NCBI RefSeq assembly: GCF_050948175.1
Contig: NW_027490151.1
Location: 248,001-312,000 of the forward strand
Origin: Xylocopa sonorina
Lineage: Eukaryota; Arthropoda; Insecta; Hymenoptera; Apidae
Direction of reading: 5' to 3'
DNA: 64,000 nucleotides
The notes beneath the pieces were generated by a model, which saw nothing but the letters and a program-made list of their open reading frames with translations, had not been told where the DNA came from and did no database searches. This document shows positions 57,234 through 64,000 of this stretch, piece after piece. Within the stretch, counting starts at the first letter, position 1; every line of letters begins with the position of its first letter. Both the position numbers and the translations under genes were made by a program.

Positions 57234-58312
57234 TGTTCCGTGGCACACCCACGGGTCTTAGGCTATTTTCCAGACCCCTCTTCTCTGGCCCATCAGTTCC
57301 GTCTGTCATGCATGTTTCCAATCTGCCATTGTCAACCACGGGCATAAATTCTACCCAAGAGTTCGGCAGGGACCTCAGTCCCCATCTGGAAATATCCAGC
57401 TAGCGTTCTGGCATCTACGAACCTCAATGACTACCTTCGAAAGGCAGTTCGTTTATGCTAACATTCATTGTCTGACTTTGAATTTATGGCCGCAATAGAC
57501 GAAGGCCCACTTAGTCCGCATTCGGACTGTAAACAGAAACTCCAAACTCCGAAGAAACCAGACTGCGCCCCTTGACAATGTCATTTTGTCGACACATGCC
57601 TGACAGGACGTAGATTTCATGGCCACTTTCTCCGTCTTGGAGCACACCTCCCAAAAGACCACGGACATTCCTTATAGGTTACTGTCCGCAATAGCCACCC
57701 CCTAACAGGACTCACATAGTCCAATTAGAAGAAAGATCTTCCCTCTCCAAGATTGGAAGTTTGCGAGATTTTCCAAATGAAACCAGTTGAACTTCAGCAT
57801 CGCGCCTGAACGTTCATCTTCGAACCGAACCTTCCTTCAAACGAACCATCCACCAACTTATCATTAGCGATCGGCAGAAAACCTAGTCGAGGAGGAAAGC
57901 ACTATCCAGGAGTCGGGCTCTTTCAGCTTGATTGTCTTGCTACAGCACACAATCCCTGAAAACCCACCCCAAAACCAGAATTGATCCCCACAGCGGACAA
58001 TCTCTGGGTCAGCGTTAGTCTCTCGAATACGGCCGTCTGACATTATCGCCATGCCGTGAGAGCAGGAGTTACTCCTCACGAGACGTGTGGCAAGTACGGT
58101 CGGAAGCCCTGCCTTCACCACCAACGACCTGAGCCCCTCAGCCGCGCCAAAGAGCACCGCTTGCAGTGGACCGGCTAGAATTTTCATCCAATCGCTTATT
58201 TACACATCGGTCTCAACAGTCGGAGGCACCGAGCAGAGCCTTACAACCTCTGCTGGCCAGTTCTCTGGCCGCTGTTGAATCACGAGCTTCGCGTATCGAC
58301 TAACGCGAAACA
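57234..58312 (+). repeat. BEL/Pao 3' LTR (1079 bp)
   Basis: Same sequence as the 5' LTR apart from a few substitutions and the lack of the 172-base extra segment. It is followed by the TCATT duplication. The antisense frames of 67 and 107 codons in both LTRs (52453-52250 and 52972-52649, and again here) are identical because the LTRs are, and are not considered genes. Confidence 0.95.
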
Positions 58313-58317
58313 TCATT

Positions 58318-60150
58318 CAACAGATATTACATATATCAAATGCAATAGTACTCGTATGAAAGTCATCAGAAGACGCCTTGAAAGCAAAGCATGAAAATTA
58401 AATGCATAAGATATGCTATAGCTGAAAAATTTTAAGGCAATAATAACAATATTCCATTATAAATAAATGCACATATATTGAAAAAATAGGAAACATAATT
58501 TATGAAACATAAAACAATATTTAATAGTAGATGAGTCAGATTCTGAAATATCCCTTGCCAACATCAATTTATGCTATGATTTAAATTTAGGCATTGTACA
58601 TGTAACATATAATTGATTTCCAAAATATATTTTTAAAAAATTTCAAACAAATGTAAATATTTTTATCCTTCACCTCTAAATGTCACATACTCAACAGTCG
58701 TTTCAATTTTTCATTTGCATGCGTTTTCGATAAACTGATAAAAATGTTTTTACCAAACATAGAGTTAGTTAATAACCATATATTAACAAATTACATATAA
58801 AAGAATTACAATACAAACAGTCTCTATTTAATACAAAACTAAAATCATCTTAGTTCTTCTAACATAACTGCTTTTTCTCATGAATTGATACATCTTTATA
58901 TTTTCTTTAAAAAGGTACAAACAGTATTAGGTTAAACTAATGACATGCTTTAATCGAATTTTGTTAACACGAATTTAGAAAAACAGAGGATAGTGCAGTA
59001 TCTACTATTGAGTATAATTTCTGCCTTTGTATAAATTGTGTTGATTTGAACCATGTAACCTCCATATATTACAAACATATGAAGCATGTTAAGTTACTAA
59101 TTATTCTTCAGTCTTTCAAATTGTTTCAGTGAAATTAATATTTATAACATACATGCCTACTCATATAAGGTAAAAATCCTAGCTATTAGAGCCGACTTAA
59201 TCATTGGGCACTATCAATAATATTTGTCAATATTGAATTTTAAAAAACTATACATGAAGCTGAGAAAATAAAAAATTATCTCTACTAACTTTTTACGTTG
59301 CCAATCATTTAAAAACCTATGAAACACTGCAGAGAGAGAGGATCATAATAAAGATTAAAAAGTAATTGTAAAATTATGAAGAGATCAAATGATAAAATGA
59401 TAAGAAATCAATTAATGGATTGTAAATCTATTCCAAATCTTTGCAAACAGATTAGAAAATGTATTTAATTAATATTAATATAGGAAAGAAAGAGCTAGAA
59501 AGATAGAATTATAGATTAGAGAAGAACAAGGAAGGCAAAGAAATAGACAAGCCGGAAATAATTTGGAAGAGAGATTAGAAACTATGTGAAAAAGTTTCCC
59601 GAATTGAATTGAATTGAAAGTTTCCAGAAGAAAGAAGAAAACCCTGCTTTATGACAATACAACATTATATTTTATATTATTTAGTAAGCCTTTACATTTT
59701 TTATATTAAATTCATATCCATTTTCAAATTTTTAAGATTGTAAAGTGTGAAAAACTGTTCATTTTTATCAACCATTTCCATTAGAATTCTTTAGAAATAT
59801 AATTTTATTCTGTCTAATCACTCAACCAATTTATCATGGTGTCATACACTTTTAATACTTCTTTTTAAGAAAATGATAGGTAACAATATACATTATGACT
59901 GAAAAATACTCCATCTTACGTTAAATTATAAACAGTTTTAATCGTTGTAACCATCAGTTTAAAAGTGTAATTACTAGGACATTACCTTATTCATTTCAGC
60001 GCAGCTCATTCTTTAGCACAGTATTTTTTAACATATTCTTAGTTTTTAAATAACTTTTTATGCTTCAGTTATTTTTTAGTTTAAATAATAAAATAAGTAT
60101 TAAATAATATACCAAGTATAAATATGATTATTTACTATATATATATTTAG
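58318..60150. other. No gene recognised; AT-rich spacer
   Basis: Low-complexity AT-rich sequence. Only short frames. A purine-rich tract at 59490-59590 (agaaagagctagaaagatag) is unremarkable. Confidence 0.6.
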
Positions 60151-60900
60151 GCACTACACATTCCCTGTATTTAATGTTATATATAAGTAGGAATAATTTA
60201 ATTACTATATTGCTTATTTTATAAGAATATAAACCATTTTTTGTAGATTAACTAACTAAGTAGCTTAACTAATATTCTAACACTTTTGTACATTCTATTA
60301 CTTATTAATTCTAAACGATTACTTTAAGAGCAAAATAGCTTTGCTCTATGTATAAACTACTGAAGTATAAATTTCCCTTAGTAGAAAGTTGTATTTCAGA
60401 GTCTTAACATCTAAAATTTAATACAAAAAAGAGAATTGTTTTGACAAAATACAATTTGCAATTTATCATACAGATAACAATTATAAATATTAATAAAATG
60501 TATAAAAAAAAAGGAGACCAAATTGAATTTAAAGAACCATCTCAAATTCTGAATGAAAAGGAAAAAAGAATAATAATGTAGAAAATTACAAAACATCTCC
60601 ATGTAAATGCTTCACACAATTAGCTTCAGAAATTCATCATGAAAATTAGGAAAAAACAGGGCTTAAAATAGAGTCATAAGAAGAGCATAGAGTAATAAGA
60701 AAAATGAATTTAATGAATTTAATGATCCAAGATCAAATGGCAAAGAAAAAGTTACAAATAAATGAAATAAATAGAAGAAAAGGGTCGATTTTTACCAAAG
60801 AGTTCATAAAAAATTTCCAGCTTGATGGAAAGATATTATTTTGCTAACAAGAGTAGATTTTTGGTTCATAATGAAAAAGTATAATAGTATGGAGGCAAAT
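60150..60900 (+). repeat. Family A repeat, copy 3, left part
   Basis: Collinear with 23900-24340 and 25095-25490 of copy 1, without the family-F solo LTR, so it shows that site empty. It shares cttatttattccctgtatttaa-type sequence and gctaacaagagtagattttt. It is broken at about 60900 by the next insertion. Confidence 0.8.
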
Positions 60901-61049
60901 AAATAAAAGTTTGTAGTTAACAAATGTAAAATCTACTTTAAGATACGAAGGAGGTTGTACAATTGTATGATGAGTTCAGCTGGTAAGCCTGCACTGATGT
61001 ATTCAAATGTATTCAACTTCTTTCCTAGCTCTTAAATAGCTCGGAAATG

Positions 61050-61752
61050 TATTCTATAGTGAAGCGGCTGCGCTGCTTCGGTTTTTGCTGTGCTGTATAG
61101 ATGGAGGAAGAAAGAAGGAAGGAAAAGAGAGGGGAAGAACGTTTCGTCCTGGGCCTGCTAGTGGACTCATCAGTAAGGCTACCTAGCAGGCCCTGCCTTA
61201 GACGCCGGGATATTAGGGACAGTTCGGAACTTCTATATATTGGAAACGATGGATCATCGGGTACTTTCAGGAAAGTGTAAATGGTGCTGTCCCTCTAGTG
61301 GCGAGTGCCGCCACAATAGTAATGTACACAGACACGGATGGCCCGTGTGTAAACGACGAAGTTCGTCGCGCATTGTAGTAATTGCCGTGAGGTCCTTGCG
61401 TGGAGGTCCGGACTCCTTCGAGATCTTCATGGGCTCGGCGTAGAGGCGTGGCCACCCTAGGAGAGGGGTTACGATATCGGCGTGCTGCGGCGGTACCCAA
61501 GGCCCAACGATGAATACTTCATCCTCCCAGATGTTCTGGGCGAGGTTGACGTCGCAGGTGGTATGCTCGACGAGCTGCTTCCTTGTCTTCCTGTGTCGTA
61601 GTAGGCTGCGTGTCCATATCACGTCGGGATATTAGGGACAGTTCGGAACTTCTATATATTGGAAACGATGGATCACCGGGTACTTTCAGGAAAGTGTAAA
61701 TGGTGCTGTCCCTCTAGTGGCGAGTGCCGCCACAATAGTAATGTACACAGAC
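61050..61752 (-). mobile_element. LINE-like fragment with 125-bp direct duplication
   Basis: Homologous at 61065-61330 to 18935-19190. The block gatattagggacagttcgg through cacaatagtaatgtacacag occurs at 61209-61331 and again at 61629-61751, with a single visible difference. Between them a minus-strand frame (61622-61254, 122 codons) includes FIVGPWVPPQHADIVTPL and runs into the first block. No domain is recognised. It interrupts family A copy 3 and replaces about 450 bases of it. Confidence 0.6.
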
Positions 61753-64000
61753 GTAAAGCCTCCTCAAAACTATCTTTTTTTTATATCTTACATGATTTGC
61801 TTTAAGGAAAAATGATTTCATTTTCTTCATACCTTAAAAAGCAGCCGCAAGGAAATCTTCCTTTTGTCATATAATACAATCATATTATGACATTTTTGGT
61901 AAAGAATTGCTTTTAGTACTACACATTCAAAGTTTCAGACAAAAATATTTACTAGTTGCTTTTATATGACATTTTACGTATTGCTATGCTACTATCCTTC
62001 TTGCTGAGACATTTCAATCAGATTTTACAGGATACTACAAGGTATTTAAATGCATTACCATTGGATTAAGTCAAGGAGATTTGCAATAAAATTTTAAAAT
62101 CATAAATTTTTATAAAATTTACGTACAAAATATTTATTTAAAAAAAAAACTATATATTATCCTATTAGTGCCAGTCGTCCCAATATAAGGGTTTATATAA
62201 ATTTTTTGCAAATCCTTCCTGTTATCGCTTGGTCTACATATACAAATGAAGTGGTGCGTTACTTTAGTTTATATTATATAGTTATTATTATATTAGTTTA
62301 TATTATATTAGTTTATATTATATTAGTTTATATTATATAGTTAGTTATTTAGTTATATGGTTAGTTATATAGTTTATACATGTGTTACATATGTATTTTG
62401 TGTTTAGTTACACAATTTTCATTCGTCAGCTTCTCTGTCTGCATTAGTGGGTTATTGAGACAACTTTTTGTCTAAAATGTATTCTACCCCTAAATGTTAT
62501 TGTCAGAAAAAATTGTTCTGAATTTCAAACTACTACTTTTTTATCAAATAAGTAACTCAGTATTTAAATTATTCTTACTTACATATAGCAATAAATACAG
62601 GCAATGTATAGTGTCTGTAATTAGTGTGAGTGACCGTAGATACATACCCAGACAACACAAGATAAGATGGTGGCGACACCATACCGGCACTGTAGCGACA
62701 CTTCCGAGGAGTGTCAGCAGATCCGTAGTCATCTACGTCCGCATTGGTTAGCTAAAATGCCGGCACGCAGTGGCAGCACGTTCTAGTTACCAGCGTAACA
62801 CGCGTGCGAATGACACTGCGCCAGCACCAGCGTGACACGCGTGTCATCGTTCCATTCAAAAATTTTTTCTGCATTGGCGTAGGCGTCACATTTGTTAATG
62901 GGGAATCACGTTATTCCGTACAAATTAAATACGTCAGAGACTGACAGACGTCAGTACTGACAGACGTTTTGGTAGTTCTTTGCCAACATTTATAGTTACT
63001 GAGAGAGCCATATATATTTTTTCAATTCGTCAGGAAAATTCATGCCAATAGAGAGTATTAAATACGATGGCAGCATATTATTTAAGGAAATGTAATAAAT
63101 GATACATTTACTTATAAAATGTTGAACCAATTAAGTTACGTTTACTTTACTAGCGTATCACAATTTTCAGGTGAAAATATTGAACGTAATTATTTGTTTT
63201 CCTTTGGTACATATATTCTTGTGGTAAATGGTTTTATCGTTTGTAAGGATTATTAAATATAAAATATACCTTTGTTACATGAATTTTTAACGATGAGTTG
63301 AAAAAAATATTTATAAAATAAGTGTATGTATTTTTACGATAAAGTAATTAACGAGTTTTCTGAAAAAATCGCTGTATTAAGTTATAGTTTATAGAAAATA
63401 ATAAAAAGAAGTTTTTCTATCTTTCTTTCGTGTCAGTGTATCTATTTTCGAATCGAAATAAATAAATTGCTTAGTTTAGTCATTTTTAATATTCGTTTAT
63501 AATTTTTATGCAAACAGCTTCTTCATTGGTATATATTAGCCTACGCCACTGCCACGCGTGTCACTATGGTGAGCTGATAGCACAGTGCTAGCACAGTGCT
63601 TAGAGTTTCACCCGGTGCCATTGGCGCTACAATCGCTGGTTGTCTGGGTATGTATGTACAGAAACTTTTACCATTTTCTAAATCACTTTTCGTGCAACAT
63701 ATAACATTACAATTCTCCATAAACTGTTTCACTAAAACAATGGGCATGTTTTTGTTTGTGCCTCCAGCAGCAGTAATACAGCAATCAATTTACATTAAGC
63801 CTCATGAAACAGCTACGGCAGTTTTCAATTCGCGTGCTTCGATGTAATAATCATAAACGTGAAAGGTTTTGTACTAGATAGCTCTCAGCACTAGATAGCT
63901 CTGTAACAGATACTTCGATATAGAAGAATACAAGGGGATAAAGTACCTTGAAAAGAATGTTCTCATAAATTTTCGTTCTAATACCGACACAAATTTTTCG
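61753..64000 (+). repeat. Family A repeat, copy 3, right part (interrupted)
   Basis: Collinear with 27327 to about 28370 of copy 1, interrupted by the B derivative at 62648-63651. It continues to the window edge. A ~18-bp repeat ttagtttatattatat lies at 62265-62345. Confidence 0.8.
62648..63651. mobile_element. Element B derivative, 1.0 kb, with TA duplication
   Basis: Perfect inverted ends cccagacaac / gttgtctggg are flanked by TA (62646-62647 and 63652-63653). Copies 1 and 2 of family A show the site without the insertion (tacatatgtat). It keeps the left ~390 and right ~450 bases of element B and has lost both genes. Palindromic gtgacacgcgtgtcatc at about 62830 and cacgcgtgtcac near 63553 mark the subterminal zones. 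It must have been mobilised in trans. Confidence 0.92.

Larger units (their letters stand above)
52019..58312 (+). mobile_element. BEL/Pao LTR retrotransposon, young but internally deleted
   Basis: LTRs at 52019-53269 and 57234-58312 are flanked by TCATT (52014-52018 and 58313-58317). Gag and Pol run in the BEL order: gag, protease, reverse transcriptase, then a large deletion, then the integrase C-terminal half. Apart from a length difference the LTRs differ at only about three positions in ~1080 aligned bases by eye, so the insertion is recent. A primer-site-like segment follows the 5' LTR (tttttggtccttcgagcc), and a purine tract (ggggggagga) ends at 57233 just before the 3' LTR. Confidence 0.96.

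Overview
This is a eukaryotic repeat-dense (heterochromatin-like) region, almost certainly from an insect. The signs are an insect-type 28S rRNA gene with an R1-clade retrotransposon at the classic R1 target, BEL/Pao and Ty3 LTR elements, mariner, piggyBac, P/THAP-like and hAT-like DNA transposons, and very AT-rich spacers. An ant or other hymenopteran is plausible, but that is a guess. I found no intact host protein-coding gene in the 64 kb. Nearly every recognisable coding stretch belongs to a mobile element or, in one case, to a fossil viral polymerase.

Layout. 1-4.5 kb: rDNA spacer repeats, the 3' third of a 28S gene (minus strand) and a decayed R1 element joined to it at the R1 site. 4.5-12 kb: a ~180-bp satellite array whose units reverse direction near 5.0 kb, split by a decayed Ty3-type LTR retrotransposon (5574-11070, with LTRs and a short target duplication). 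12-13.9 kb: no genes seen. 13.9-23.1 kb: a mosaic in which most pieces lie on the minus strand: an RNA-virus RdRp-like fossil, a 1.0-kb piggyBac relic with TTAA duplications, a 5' LTR plus primer-binding site, a P-like fragment, two Jockey-like gag relics and a solo LTR. 23.9-28.6 kb: first copy of a long AT-rich repeat ('family A') split by two solo LTRs. 28.9-29.5 kb: another solo LTR.

29.8-36.1 kb: the best candidate for something under-described, 'element B'. It has CCCAGACAAC-type inverted ends, palindromic CACGCGTG-rich subterminal DNA, a multi-exon gene on the minus strand and a transposase-like gene fragment on the plus strand, and a 1.6-kb P-like element nested in it with an 8-bp duplication. 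A 1.0-kb derivative of B lies at 62648-63651 with a TA duplication, and the empty site can be read from sister copies in this window. 37-41 kb: minisatellite, an endonuclease fragment of a LINE and an unrecognised ORF cluster. 41.4-43 kb: inverted second copy of family A. 43-46.7 kb: two small hAT-like elements, decayed coding-like sequence and a satellite remnant. 46.9-50.8 kb: a three-level nest, with mariner inside piggyBac inside (apparently) a P/THAP-type transposase relic. 52.0-58.3 kb: a young, internally deleted BEL/Pao element with nearly identical LTRs. 58.3-64 kb: AT-rich spacer and the third family-A copy, interrupted by a LINE-like fragment with a 125-bp direct duplication and by the B derivative.

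Functionally the window reads as layered insertions rather than cooperating genes. The insertion order can be worked out from target duplications and from empty sites. The cluster of mainly minus-strand TE and viral fossils at 14-23 kb has the look of a piRNA-type locus, which is inference only.
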